Source: Nodularia sp. LEGE 06071 (lineage in GTDB: Bacteria > Cyanobacteriota > Cyanobacteriia > Cyanobacteriales > Nostocaceae). Taken from it: DNA of 64,000 bases. The notes under the pieces were generated by a model. That model ran no database searches, had not been told where the DNA came from, and worked only from the letters and a program-made list of their open reading frames with translations. Where the stretch lies: contig NZ_JADEWH010000003.1 of assembly GCF_015207755.1 (NCBI RefSeq), positions 310,001 through 374,000 on the forward strand, given 5' to 3'. This document shows positions 18,796 to 27,247 of this stretch, one piece after another (position 1 is the first letter of the stretch; each line of letters starts with the position of its first letter). The translations under genes were made by a program, and so were the position numbers.

Positions 18796-19098
18796 ATGAA
18801 CAAGGGTGAATTAGTTGATGCTGTGTCTGAAAAGGCTAGTGTGACCAAAAAACAAGCCGATGCTGTCTTAACTGCGGCTTTGGAAACGATTATTGAAGCT
18901 GTCTCTTCTGGCGATAAAGTAACCCTCGTAGGATTTGGCTCTTTTGAATCACGCGAACGTAAGGCTCGTGAAGGTCGTAACCCCAAAACCAATGAAAAGA
19001 TGGAAATTCCTGCCACCAGGGTTCCAGCTTTCTCTGCTGGTAAGCTCTTTAGAGAAAAGGTTGCACCCCCAAAAGAACCAAAAGAACCAAAAGAATAG
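18796..19098 (+). CDS. hup: HU-family DNA-binding protein
   Basis: This 100-residue nucleoid protein starts at ATG 18796 with AAGGAG nine bases upstream. The HU fold is complete: MNKGELVDAVSEKASVTKKQ helix, VTLVGFGSFESRERKAREGRNP saddle, and the DNA-binding arm ending in PATRVPAFSAGKLFRE. It ends in an unusual triple PKE tail (PPKEPKEPKE), a short charged extension also found in some cyanobacterial HU proteins. It is monocistronic with its own leader; the next gene begins 26 bases downstream but is of unrelated function. Confidence 0.94.
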   Translation: MNKGELVDAVSEKASVTKKQADAVLTAALETIIEAVSSGDKVTLVGFGSFESRERKAREGRNPKTNEKMEIPATRVPAFSAGKLFREKVAPPKEPKEPKE

Positions 19099-19124
19099 AT
19101 GACTTTTTCGGGAACCTCTTTTTG

Positions 19125-20240
19125 ATGCGGCAACCAGTTCACGGCGGAAATTTAGTTTGGGCAGCAGCACTAGCTGGCTGTCCACCTGAAGCTATTCTGG
19201 ATTTTTCTGCCAGCATCAGTCCATTGGGGCCACCAAATAGTGCGATCGCCGCTATTTATTCCCAAATTGGTAATCTTAGACACTATCCTGATCCAGATTA
19301 CAGTGACCTAAGACTTGCTCTGGGTCGCTTTCATCAACTGCCTCCTGAGTGGATTTTGCCTGGTAACGGTTCAGCAGAATTACTTACTTTAGCCGGTAGG
19401 GAATTAGCAACATTATCTGCAACTACTTTAATTACTCCAGCCTTTAGCGATTATTACCGCACACTCACGGCATACAACGCTAAAATCCTGGAGTTTCCCC
19501 TTTCTTTGGATGGGGAGTGGGGAGTGGGGAGTGGGGAGTGGGGAGTGGGGAGAAATTCTTCTTCGTCTTTCTCATCTGGGTTATCTCCATCGGCAAGTTG
19601 TGGATTATTGTTGAATAATCCCCACAACCCTACGGGCAGGTTATTCTCACGAGAGGCAATTTTGCCTTATTTGGAGCAATACGCTTTGGTGGTGGTGGAT
19701 GAGGCGTTTATGGATTTTGTGCCTCCTGATGAGGAACAAAGCCTGATGGGGGTGGTACAAGAATATGCAAATTTAGTAGTATTGCGATCGCTCACGAAAT
19801 TTTACAGTCTGCCGGGACTGAGATTAGGATATGCGATCGCACACCCTGACCGTCTTTCTCTATGGCAATCATGGCGAGATCCCTGGCCTGTCAACACCCT
19901 GGCGGCGGCCGCAGCAGTTGCAGCAATCCAAGACCAAGAGTTTCAACAGCTGACCTGGAAATGGCTAGCACCGGCACGCAACCAACTCTTTCAAGGTTTA
20001 GCCTTAATTCCCGGTTTACAGCCTCTAGAAGGCGCTGCTAACTTCTTACTGGTGAGATCACAAAAATCGACTTTGCAGCTACAAAAAAAATTACTCCAGC
20101 ATCACCAAATTTTAATTCGTGATTGCGTGAGTTTTAAAGAATTAGGCGATCGCTTTTTCCGAGTTGCTGTCCGTTCCGAGTCTGATAACCAACGCTTATT
20201 AACAGCCTTATCTTCAGTGTTGATGACTGATGACGGTTGA
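19125..20240 (+). CDS. cobD: PLP-dependent aminotransferase, CobD (threonine-phosphate decarboxylase)-like
   Basis: This 371-residue fold-type I enzyme matches the L-threonine-O-3-phosphate decarboxylase / histidinol-phosphate aminotransferase group. The N-terminus HGGNLVWAA and LDFSASISPLGPP is characteristic of CobD, which makes the aminopropanol arm of cobamides. The PLP lysine lies in SLTKFYSLPGLRLGY, preceded by VVVDEAFMDF. I start at ATG 19125 rather than TTG 19122. Residues near 125-145 (GEWGVGSGEWGVGR) are encoded by five GGGGAGT heptads inserted in frame before LLLNNPHNPTGRL, followed by a Ser-rich stretch; this should be a surface loop. Confidence 0.83.
   Translation: MRQPVHGGNLVWAAALAGCPPEAILDFSASISPLGPPNSAIAAIYSQIGNLRHYPDPDYSDLRLALGRFHQLPPEWILPGNGSAELLTLAGRELATLSATTLITPAFSDYYRTLTAYNAKILEFPLSLDGEWGVGSGEWGVGRNSSSSFSSGLSPSASCGLLLNNPHNPTGRLFSREAILPYLEQYALVVVDEAFMDFVPPDEEQSLMGVVQEYANLVVLRSLTKFYSLPGLRLGYAIAHPDRLSLWQSWRDPWPVNTLAAAAAVAAIQDQEFQQLTWKWLAPARNQLFQGLALIPGLQPLEGAANFLLVRSQKSTLQLQKKLLQHHQILIRDCVSFKELGDRFFRVAVRSESDNQRLLTALSSVLMTDDG
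19512..19552. repeat. Intragenic heptad array (GGGGAGT x5)
   Basis: Five tandem seven-base units lie inside the CobD-like gene. Three units make 21 bases, so the translated repeat is GEWGVGS. The whole insertion keeps the frame. Confidence 0.85.
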
Positions 20241-20275
20241 CAAAGGTTCAACGAAGACGCTTATTTTAATTCGGT

Positions 20276-20310
20276 CAATGACCAATGACTAATGATTAAT
20301 GACTAATGAC
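20276..20310. repeat. Heptad array (TAATGAC type) carrying the next start codon
   Basis: Tandem AATGACC/AATGACT/AATGATT units run directly into the ATG of the oxidoreductase at 20306. Similar arrays carry the start codons of the genes at 29837 and 32442. Confidence 0.75.
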
Positions 20311-21760
20311 AATTGATTATGACTTAGTAATTATTGGTGGTACTTTAGCCGGACGTTATGCAGCCCTAGCGGCAAGCCAACTCAAGGCGACTGTGGCTTT
20401 GGTGGAGTCTCAAGTAAATTATGGATTTAGTCAACACCAGGCTTTGAGCGAAATCGGCAAAATCGTCCATAACATGAATGATGTAGCTGGTTTGGGGATT
20501 CACACTATAAACGCTGACCCTGCCGACAAATGTCAAGTATCTGTGGCATGGACAGAAGCCAAAGTGTATACTCAGGGCGTTGTCTCGAATATCCAAGAGC
20601 AGAACTCTCCCGCCAATTTAGCCGCCCAGGGTGTGGATGTGATTTTTGGCAGTGGTCAATTTCAATCTTCACCCCATTTAGCCTTTGCGGTGAATGAACG
20701 CTTGTTGCGGGGGCGTACTTATTTACTAGCTAGTGGTTCTGTCCTGTGCCATCCAGAAATTGAAGGATTGCAAACCACCGACTACTTAACTTTATCTAAT
20801 ATTTGGCGATCGCTCAAGCAAGCAAGCTTACCTAAAAATTGGGTGATTATTGGCGGTGTTCCCCAAAGCATTGAAGTTGCTCAAACTCTGGCGCGGTTGG
20901 GTTGTAGCGTAACTTTGGCAGTCAAATCTGCATCTATTCTGCCCTACGCTGACCCAGAAATAGCCCACCTGCTGCAAGCACAGTTAGAAGTTGATGGTGT
21001 GCGTGTCCTCACCGAGAAACCAGTAACTCAAGTCAAACTAATTGAGGGTAAAAAGTGGGTTCAGGCTGGAGATAAGGCAATTGAAACTGATGAGATTTTA
21101 GTAGCAACTGGACAGAAACCAAACATTGAGTTGCTCAATTTGGCGGATGTCGGCGTAAAATGGCGGCAGCGTCGCTTGGTTGTGAATGATAAATTACAAA
21201 CTACAAACCATCGCATTTACGCCTGTGGTGATGTAATTGGTGGTGATGATTTTACCAATGTTGCTCATTATGAAGCGAGAATTGCCGTCAAAAATGCCCT
21301 GTTTTTTCCGAGATTTCCAGTTAATTATCGTTGCATTCCTTGGGCGCTAAATTCTCATCCCACCTTGGCGGAAGTGGGTTTGACAGAGGCGCAGGCAAAA
21401 CGCCAATTTCAACCAAAAGAAGTTTTAGTTTTGCGGCAATATTATAAATCAGTCACAGCAGCCCAACTGCGGGACGAAACTACAGGTATATGTAAATTAA
21501 TTGTGCTACGCAATGGGGAAATTTTGGGAGCTTCTATATTGGGGGCGGAAGCCGGGGAGTTAATTAATTTAATTGCTTTGGCGATGTCGCAACAAATTCC
21601 AGTTAAACAGTTAGCAAATTTATCTTCTGTCTATCCCAGCTTTTCCGAAATTATCGAAAACACAGCCAGAGAGTGGGGTCAGCAAAAGCTGAATAGTAAC
21701 TCTGCTTTACAAGATTTTTTAGAAGGCTTCTTTCATTTCCGCCGCAATTGGAATTTGTGA
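20306..21760 (+). CDS. FAD-dependent pyridine-nucleotide oxidoreductase lacking the redox disulfide
   Basis: This 484-residue protein has the fold of mercuric reductase/dihydrolipoamide dehydrogenase. The FAD site is at the N-terminus (IIGGTLAGRYAALAA), a second NAD(P)H Rossmann motif near residue 185 (VIIGGVPQSIEVAQ), ACGDVIGGDDF near 310, and a C-terminal dimerisation domain. The CxxxxC redox-active disulfide expected near residue 45 is absent (FSQHQALSEIG instead), so it cannot act as a classical disulfide reductase. It may be a diaphorase or quinone reductase; its partner is unknown. It starts within a heptad array. Confidence 0.85.
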   Translation: MTIDYDLVIIGGTLAGRYAALAASQLKATVALVESQVNYGFSQHQALSEIGKIVHNMNDVAGLGIHTINADPADKCQVSVAWTEAKVYTQGVVSNIQEQNSPANLAAQGVDVIFGSGQFQSSPHLAFAVNERLLRGRTYLLASGSVLCHPEIEGLQTTDYLTLSNIWRSLKQASLPKNWVIIGGVPQSIEVAQTLARLGCSVTLAVKSASILPYADPEIAHLLQAQLEVDGVRVLTEKPVTQVKLIEGKKWVQAGDKAIETDEILVATGQKPNIELLNLADVGVKWRQRRLVVNDKLQTTNHRIYACGDVIGGDDFTNVAHYEARIAVKNALFFPRFPVNYRCIPWALNSHPTLAEVGLTEAQAKRQFQPKEVLVLRQYYKSVTAAQLRDETTGICKLIVLRNGEILGASILGAEAGELINLIALAMSQQIPVKQLANLSSVYPSFSEIIENTAREWGQQKLNSNSALQDFLEGFFHFRRNWNL

Positions 21761-21765
21761 ACTGC

Positions 21766-22476
21766 TCACAAACTCTGCAATAGTACCCAAATAGTCCCTG
21801 ATGCTACCAATGGCACACTAAGATTATCCGTGCCGTGAGGTGAAACAGCCTCAGCTAAGGTGGCAAAAACAGCACTGACTAAAGCCACCAAAAAGGCTTG
21901 TTCTTTACCAATAGTGACTGCTAGGGGACTCAGTGATGAACCAGGTAATAACAGCAGCACGAAGAAAATCACCGTCGTACTGACTACCAACATCGCCGCC
22001 GAACCTTCCCAAGAACGCACAGAATTTCCTACTTGGTATTTATGCTGTCCAAAGCGCCTACCAATTAAAGCCGCTAGGGCATCTCCCCAAGTCATGGTCA
22101 TGACTCCAGCCACAGCTATAGAGGAGCTATCTACTGGTGTATTTGGTCGCCACAGTAATCCAAATAGCAGCGTTACAGAAGTAGCAAAATAGATTGTACC
22201 GGGTGAGCTGTCCTGAGTGTCCATTGCACCGATGACTCGGTAGCGGTAAAGCAAGTAATTGACTCCAATAAATGTCGCAAAGGGCAGAATACCGATTTCC
22301 CAGTGTTGAAACAGCAACATGACCCCAAAAACCCACATCCCAGCACCGATATGAATCACCTTGCGAGTTATATCTGGCTTCACACCAAACAGCCTACGTA
22401 GCGCTTCGCCCAGAACAAGCAAACCGATAGCGTAGGTGTAGGAAGCTGCTAACCCAATCAAATCACTATTATTCAT
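21766..22476 (-). CDS. Membrane phytol kinase/dolichol-kinase-like protein (VTE5/SEC59 family)
   Basis: This is a 236-residue integral membrane protein with about six hydrophobic segments. It carries KVIHIGAGMWVFGV near residue 40 and TWGDALAALIGRRFGQHKY near 130, the CTP-dependent polyprenol/phytol kinase signature that also occurs in phosphatidate cytidylyltransferases. In cyanobacteria the closest role is phytol kinase, supplying phytyl phosphate for tocopherol and chlorophyll salvage. I use ATG 22476; the frame is open to TTG 22488, adding only four residues. It converges on the oxidoreductase with 5 bases between stops. Confidence 0.83.
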   Translation of the reverse strand: MNNSDLIGLAASYTYAIGLLVLGEALRRLFGVKPDITRKVIHIGAGMWVFGVMLLFQHWEIGILPFATFIGVNYLLYRYRVIGAMDTQDSSPGTIYFATSVTLLFGLLWRPNTPVDSSSIAVAGVMTMTWGDALAALIGRRFGQHKYQVGNSVRSWEGSAAMLVVSTTVIFFVLLLLPGSSLSPLAVTIGKEQAFLVALVSAVFATLAEAVSPHGTDNLSVPLVASGTIWVLLQSL

Positions 22477-22556
22477 AAAAATTGGCAACAGTCTGAAATT
22501 TTGAATTTTGTTCGCGCAGCGTCTCCAAAGGAGATATCTTGAATTTTGAATTTCGC

Positions 22557-24329
22557 TTACTTTGGTCGCTCACCATTGCGCTTAAAGTTCTTTTCTGTTA
22601 AAGATACGCTGCCAATTCCTTGCAGAATACCACGACCGATTAAACCTAAACCCCGACCAACTATTTTTGTGAGCAGAAAGACAATACCGCTACCGACAAT
22701 AGCTAATAAGGATTTTAAACGCGGAGCGATCGCATCTCGAAATTCTAGTGTTAATGTGACTAATAGGGGAATACCCGAAAGTTTTGCTAATTCCTGACCA
22801 CGGGGAGCATAAAGTGAAGTTTTGGCAATTCCGCGCGGTGCTAAGACAAATAGTTCATAGCTACTTTCAAACATGGCTTTCGGCTCATTGATATATTTGT
22901 TTAAACGGTATTTCCATGACAACTCATTGCGAAAGCGTTCTATTTCTCTTGTGGAAATTAATCTGCGGTCATAAAAATTTTGTTTAATTTCTTCCACATC
23001 TGCTAAAGAGTTGAGCAGTGGTTGCACTACACCATTGGCTACCTGAATTAATAAATTCTCTAAAATTATTAATGCCTGGGATTTAGCCTCAGCGCTACCG
23101 ACTGAATAGCAGGTATTATCAATGTGTAAGTCTGTCTGAAATACCAAGTAAGAAAATAACTCTACAACTAAGGGAATTTTCTGAAAAATCTCTGTTTGCA
23201 CAACTCGATAATTTTGCAGCAATAAATTCACGACTTCTATGTTCTGGTTACCTACTTGCACTCGATAAAATTTACCAAAGAAATCTGTAATTACTGCTTG
23301 CCATAAATCATATAATATGCTGTCTTTGATATCTTCTAATTGAGCAGTTGTAATTTGTGGAACACGCAGTTCATCAAGTTTCTGAGCCAGTTTTTGCAGG
23401 GTTAAATACAGTAATTCCCGTTTTTTCTCTTCACGAAAGATGTCAATTTCTAAAGCTACATCTGTGACATTTTCTAAAGAAAGTTGTAATTTAGTGACAC
23501 ATAATGAGAATAAATCAGATTGAAGCGATCGCGGACTAAGTAGCGGCGGCGAAGTTTGTTGCTTTTCTAACTCTAATGGCAGCACAATGGCACTACTTAA
23601 AGAGGACATTACTAGCGGTTTCTGAGTCGTTGAAATTGATTGTTCTTGTTGTATTTCCTGTGGTGAAACTAATAAGCGAGTCAGTAACCAACGAGCTGCT
23701 AACAGTTCTCGTCGTTGTCCAGCGAAAACAGCTCGATCTATTAATGGCAATCCGGGGGTTTGTAATTGTGCCGTAACTTCGGCTAAAGTTGCCTCAATGT
23801 AGCCAATTCCTGACAAATACCAATTTTTCCGCACTCTAGCCAGGGGAAGACTCGGTGAGGGGGTGATGGGGTGATTAGAAGTTGCTTCTATGCTTCGCCT
23901 TTCAGGAAACCAATAGGAACCATTATCGGCGACTTCTGCCATCGCAGCGACTAATTGAGAAATGGGAGTGCCTTTAGGACAGTAGCCATTAACGCCAACA
24001 GCCTGAATTGCTAAGAGTAATCCTGGTTCTTGAACAGAACTCAGGAGCAAAACTGGTAATTTAGGGTATTGGATTTTTAATTGTTGACAGAGTTGTAACC
24101 CATGCTGCTGGCTGGAAATGGAGCGACCATTGCCTAATTCTAAAACTACCAAGTTTACTTGGTTGGGATCTTGTTGAGCAAGTTCTGCCAGAATCTGCAA
24201 GGCCTCTGTATCTGTTTCTGCTTCTGATACCACTTCGATGTCAGGTAGCGCTGACAATGCTACCCGTAGTCCTAGCCGAAATATCGGGTCTTGGTCAATT
24301 AGTAATAATTTTAGGGGTCTGTTGCTCAT
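22557..24329 (-). CDS. Response-regulator-like protein with Ycf55 (DUF3685) domain
   Basis: In this 590-residue protein, residues 1-130 are a receiver domain (LKLLLIDQDPIFRLGLRVAL, and GYCPKGTPISQL with the conserved Lys). The phospho-acceptor position on the third strand reads LVVLELG, so Glu replaces the usual Asp. From about 190 to the end is the DUF3685/Ycf55 region, known from red algal plastids and cyanobacteria but of unknown function. A hydrophobic stretch near 565-580 (IVGSGIVFLLTKIVGRGLG) could contact membrane. No DNA-binding domain follows the receiver. It is probably monocistronic. Confidence 0.85.
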   Translation of the reverse strand: MSNRPLKLLLIDQDPIFRLGLRVALSALPDIEVVSEAETDTEALQILAELAQQDPNQVNLVVLELGNGRSISSQQHGLQLCQQLKIQYPKLPVLLLSSVQEPGLLLAIQAVGVNGYCPKGTPISQLVAAMAEVADNGSYWFPERRSIEATSNHPITPSPSLPLARVRKNWYLSGIGYIEATLAEVTAQLQTPGLPLIDRAVFAGQRRELLAARWLLTRLLVSPQEIQQEQSISTTQKPLVMSSLSSAIVLPLELEKQQTSPPLLSPRSLQSDLFSLCVTKLQLSLENVTDVALEIDIFREEKKRELLYLTLQKLAQKLDELRVPQITTAQLEDIKDSILYDLWQAVITDFFGKFYRVQVGNQNIEVVNLLLQNYRVVQTEIFQKIPLVVELFSYLVFQTDLHIDNTCYSVGSAEAKSQALIILENLLIQVANGVVQPLLNSLADVEEIKQNFYDRRLISTREIERFRNELSWKYRLNKYINEPKAMFESSYELFVLAPRGIAKTSLYAPRGQELAKLSGIPLLVTLTLEFRDAIAPRLKSLLAIVGSGIVFLLTKIVGRGLGLIGRGILQGIGSVSLTEKNFKRNGERPK

Positions 24330-24630
24330 AGTATCAAAAAATACAGAAGTCCTGTTTCTTCACAGTCACCAAGAGTTTTGATGCTAAACATAGTTCACCC
24401 CATTGTCACTTGTTTTCGCCAATTGCAAAATTTCTGTCTTCGGCATTGGTGAGCAGAACACAATCAGAAGGTGACAGCAGATAGAGAGGAATAAAGTCCT
24501 TACTACAAACTTTTAATTATTTATGGGTAGGATAAACATTTGGGATTAATGATCATCATCCCGATATTAGGTTAATTGAAGGCTGGGAAGATAAATTGAT
24601 GATTTGACCGCTAATTCCAATGGTTTAAGA
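24330..24630. other. Intergenic region between the Ycf55 and Fur genes
   Basis: About 300 bases of non-coding sequence separate two minus-strand genes. I see no tRNA, no strong terminator and no repeat. It should contain the promoter of the Ycf55 gene. Confidence 0.4.
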
Positions 24631-25080
24631 CTATGGTTTTTCTGGAGAATTGCGGTAACCAAAAAAGTTAATACTGTATTCTGTAATCCGCACGCCTGTT
24701 TTTTGTTCCACTTGACGGATCAATTCTTCTGGTAATTCTATGTGAATATCAAGAAGTTGATTAGTATCAATACAGTTGACGTGACTATGGGAATCACTGA
24801 TGTTGCCGTATAAACGCCCGTCACAGCGTTCAATACACTCAATGATGCCCTGAGTTGATAAGGCTTCTAAGTTTTGATAAACAGAAGTATGTCCAATGTC
24901 TTTACCTTGCTGGCTGAGGCGATCATAAATTTCTCTAGCAGAAAGATGTTCATTGCTTTGCCACAGCAGTTCTAAAATAAAGCGACGCTGGCGGCTGACG
25001 CGCATACCTAGCAGTTGACACCGCTCTAGGGCATCTTCTAGGGAACGAATTGGTTTTGTCGATAGCGATTTATTTTGCAT
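24631..25080 (-). CDS. Fur-family transcriptional regulator (FurC/PerR-like)
   Basis: This 149-residue regulator has a winged helix (MRVSRQRRFILELL and IGHTSVYQNLEAL) followed by the dimerisation domain with HSHVNCIDTNQ and a C-terminal EYSINFFGYR. The paired CxxC motifs that hold structural zinc in FurA and Zur are absent; only isolated cysteines are present. The sequence resembles the FurC/PerR branch of heterocystous cyanobacteria, which responds to peroxide. Metal use and regulon are inferred from family only. No peroxidase gene is adjacent. Confidence 0.85.
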   Translation of the reverse strand: MQNKSLSTKPIRSLEDALERCQLLGMRVSRQRRFILELLWQSNEHLSAREIYDRLSQQGKDIGHTSVYQNLEALSTQGIIECIERCDGRLYGNISDSHSHVNCIDTNQLLDIHIELPEELIRQVEQKTGVRITEYSINFFGYRNSPEKP

Positions 25081-25560
25081 AGTTAAATTTGTTAACTATT
25101 AAGGGGAGTTTCCCGTTTTAATGTTTATTGGTGATTTTGATATGGCTTTTCTCGCTTGAGTGAGATACAAGAACCCCACCCCCAACCCCCTCCCCGCAAG
25201 CGAGGAGGGGACTATGATATACCTCATGTGATTAGGAACCGCTATATGCCAGGATATTACATAAGTTATTTTGCTTCTACCTGTGCTGCTGCTGAATTGA
25301 CAGTTTAAGGTAATTGATCATTGTTTGTTGCTTGTTGGCGTTTGCTTGATTCAATTCTCTCCTTAAACAAACTCATTACAACTTTAACTTAAAATTGTGG
25401 CAAATGTCCAACTTTAGGCAGGTGTGATGTCTGCAAAATGAGGCAGAGACAGATAGAGTGGAGAGGTAAATGGGTGTAAATGTCGCATTCAACCCGGAAA
25501 GCTGGTAGTGTGTATTCTCGATCCTACTGTTGAGCATAAAGTAAAGTGGCTGCCGAATCG
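25081..25560. other. Intergenic region with an empty GC-rich hairpin repeat
   Basis: This region between divergent genes contains both promoters. At 25187-25210 it holds CCCCTCC...GGAGGGG around GCAAGCGA. This is an uninterrupted copy of the repeat that hosts the MITE at 33.7 and 58.1 kb. Nothing else is recognisable. Confidence 0.6.
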
Positions 25561-26037
25561 ATGACCATCACGATTACACTCGATACTGAGTATGTTAACA
25601 ATCTAGATATTTCACCTGCCGTCAGGGTGATTGAGCAACTGCTGGAAGAGAAGGCGATCGCATCTCACGAACAGCAACTGAGCTTTGAGATAAAATATGC
25701 TTTAGAACCTGGAGACCCCCGCGAACTTTCCGAAATTCCAGAGTTGCGACTGTGGTTTGTGCGTTTGGATGCCAAATATCCCTGGTTACCATTTTTACTT
25801 GATTGGAAATCTGGCGAATTTGCTCGTTATACGGCCATGCTTGTACCACACCAATTCAGTGCTAAAGAAGGTATTCAATATAATCCGGAAGCTTTAGAAA
25901 TATTTCTGATGCACAAAATTTTTATTTTAGGTGATTGGCTAAAACAGCAAGGTATCCCCAGCCAATCGCGGTTAAAGTCTATGGCGCAAATGCTCGGTTA
26001 TGACTTAGATGATACCTTTTTTGAGATTTTTTCTTAA
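25561..26037 (+). CDS. CRR6-family protein (DUF1817), putative NDH-1 assembly factor
   Basis: The protein is 158 residues from ATG 25561; GTG 25546 would add five residues. The sequence contains the near-invariant family stretch PELRLWFVRLDAKYPWLPF, then LDWKSGELARYTAML-like text (here LDWKSGEFARYTAML) and IYNPEALEIFLMHKIF-like text. I recognise this as the CRR6/DUF1817 family of cyanobacteria and plants, needed for maturation of the NdhI subunit of the photosynthetic NDH-1 complex. It is soluble. It stands alone downstream of a divergent fur gene. Confidence 0.82.
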   Translation: MTITITLDTEYVNNLDISPAVRVIEQLLEEKAIASHEQQLSFEIKYALEPGDPRELSEIPELRLWFVRLDAKYPWLPFLLDWKSGEFARYTAMLVPHQFSAKEGIQYNPEALEIFLMHKIFILGDWLKQQGIPSQSRLKSMAQMLGYDLDDTFFEIFS

Positions 26038-26070
26038 GAACCTCACCCTTAATCCCTCTCTTTAGTAAGG

Positions 26071-26216
26071 CTACGGTGTACACAGAAGTCTTGCCTGTCT
26101 GCGTTTGAGCCTGTTTTGCCCCCTAAATCCCCCAAGTTTGGGGGACGAGTGAAAATTCTTGTTCCCCCAGAATTGGGGGTTAGGGGGCGATTCGATCACT
26201 TGTGTGTACACGGTAG
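26071..26216 (+). mobile_element. MITE, copy 2 (146 bp)
   Basis: The element starts CTACGGTGTACACAGAAG and ends TGTGTGTACACGGTAG, in the same orientation as copy 1. It is flanked on both sides by the direct repeat CTTTAGTAAGG. Removing the element rebuilds CCCTCTCTTTAGTAAGGAGAGGGG, a hairpin. It lies between the convergent CRR6-type and TetR-type genes. Confidence 0.87.
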
Positions 26217-26267
26217 CTTTAGTAAGGAGAGGGGAGAATGTCAAAAATCTTCCATGTATATACATAA

Positions 26268-27146
26268 TTAGGTTTCTGAGTTGTGATCATCTAAAGTCCC
26301 GTTACGGGCAAAAATTTCAATAGCTTCACTTCTGGTCAAATTATTTTCAGATGCCAATTCTGCCAGCTTTTCCCAAGCTGTATCTGTGAGTCGCATAGAC
26401 CTGAGATGTTTCGGCTCACGACCATAATCCATCTTAAATTGACCCGAAGCAGTACGCTTGCGCCTTGGTGATTTCTGAAGAGTACCTGAGTACTGATTGA
26501 CGGTTGGCGGTTTGGGAGTCTGATTACTGGTGACTAAGTTAATTAGTTGGTCAATGAGGCGATCGCGCTCCATTGGTAACAACTGGTGACTATGTAACAT
26601 ATTCTGAATAATGGTGAAATGTACTAATGTCCCCATAAAAATCCGCGCCGCTACTGCTGGGTCAGGTAGTTGCAGTTCTGGATGGTCTGTAAAATATTGC
26701 GTCAGCATTTCCAAAGCAGGTTTGTGTATGTTCCGCACAAACTCTTGCGCCAGTAACGGGAAACGTCCAGACTCGCCGATAATCACTCTGACTAAATTCA
26801 ATATTTCCTGCTGTTCGGTCATCCGCACCAAAATGTTGGTTGCTAAACGGCGCAAAACATTTTGAGGTTCTCCTTCCAGGAAATGCGGGTCTTGGGGATT
26901 AAATACTGCCCGAAAATTTTCCTGGGCTAGTCGCTCAATCAGGGCAATAAATAATCTCTCTTTATCCTGAAAGTAGCTGTAAACCGTTGTTTTGGATACT
27001 CCTGCTGCTGCTGTCACCTTATCCATTGTTGTAGCAGCATAGCCATTTGCTAAAAATTCTTGCATAGCACCAGCGAAAATCGCATCAACTTTCTCTGGTG
27101 ACAGCAAACGGTCTACCTGATTACTTTTTGGCTGTTTTTTTTTCAT
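26268..27146 (-). CDS. TetR/AcrR-family regulator with a C-terminal RHH-like extension
   Basis: This 292-residue protein is longer than the usual 190-220. Residues 10-65 are the TetR helix-turn-helix (FLANGYAATTMDKVTAAAGVSKTTVYSYF), and residues 80-200 the helical ligand domain. The extra C-terminus ends HLRSMRLTDTAWEKLAELAS plus ENNLTRSEAIEIFARNG, which resembles a ribbon-helix-helix (CopG-like) unit. It is divergent from devB with about 100 bases between them; an inverted repeat there is a likely operator. I infer local control of the exporter operon. Confidence 0.87.
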   Translation of the reverse strand: MKKKQPKSNQVDRLLSPEKVDAIFAGAMQEFLANGYAATTMDKVTAAAGVSKTTVYSYFQDKERLFIALIERLAQENFRAVFNPQDPHFLEGEPQNVLRRLATNILVRMTEQQEILNLVRVIIGESGRFPLLAQEFVRNIHKPALEMLTQYFTDHPELQLPDPAVAARIFMGTLVHFTIIQNMLHSHQLLPMERDRLIDQLINLVTSNQTPKPPTVNQYSGTLQKSPRRKRTASGQFKMDYGREPKHLRSMRLTDTAWEKLAELASENNLTRSEAIEIFARNGTLDDHNSET

Positions 27147-27189
27147 ATTCAGATTTTTGGACTATTGACATTATTAGAATGTACAGTTT

Positions 27190-27214
27190 AGTTTAGTTAC
27201 ATAACAACTGAACT
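27190..27214. promoter_or_regulatory. Candidate operator of the TetR regulator
   Basis: The half-sites AGTTTAGTT (27190-27198) and AACTGAACT (27206-27214) are inverted repeats with one mismatch, separated by ACATAAC. They lie in the intergenic space between the divergent tetR-type gene and devB. TetR regulators commonly bind such palindromes between divergent genes. Confidence 0.5.
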
Positions 27215-27247
27215 AACTAGTTTACTCATACGTAAAAGAGGGGGCTT

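Noticed and set aside
26071-26265. Open frame on the minus strand covering MITE copy 2
   Set aside because: The translation is that of a non-coding MITE; a similar frame in copy 4 (58014-58235) has the same cause.
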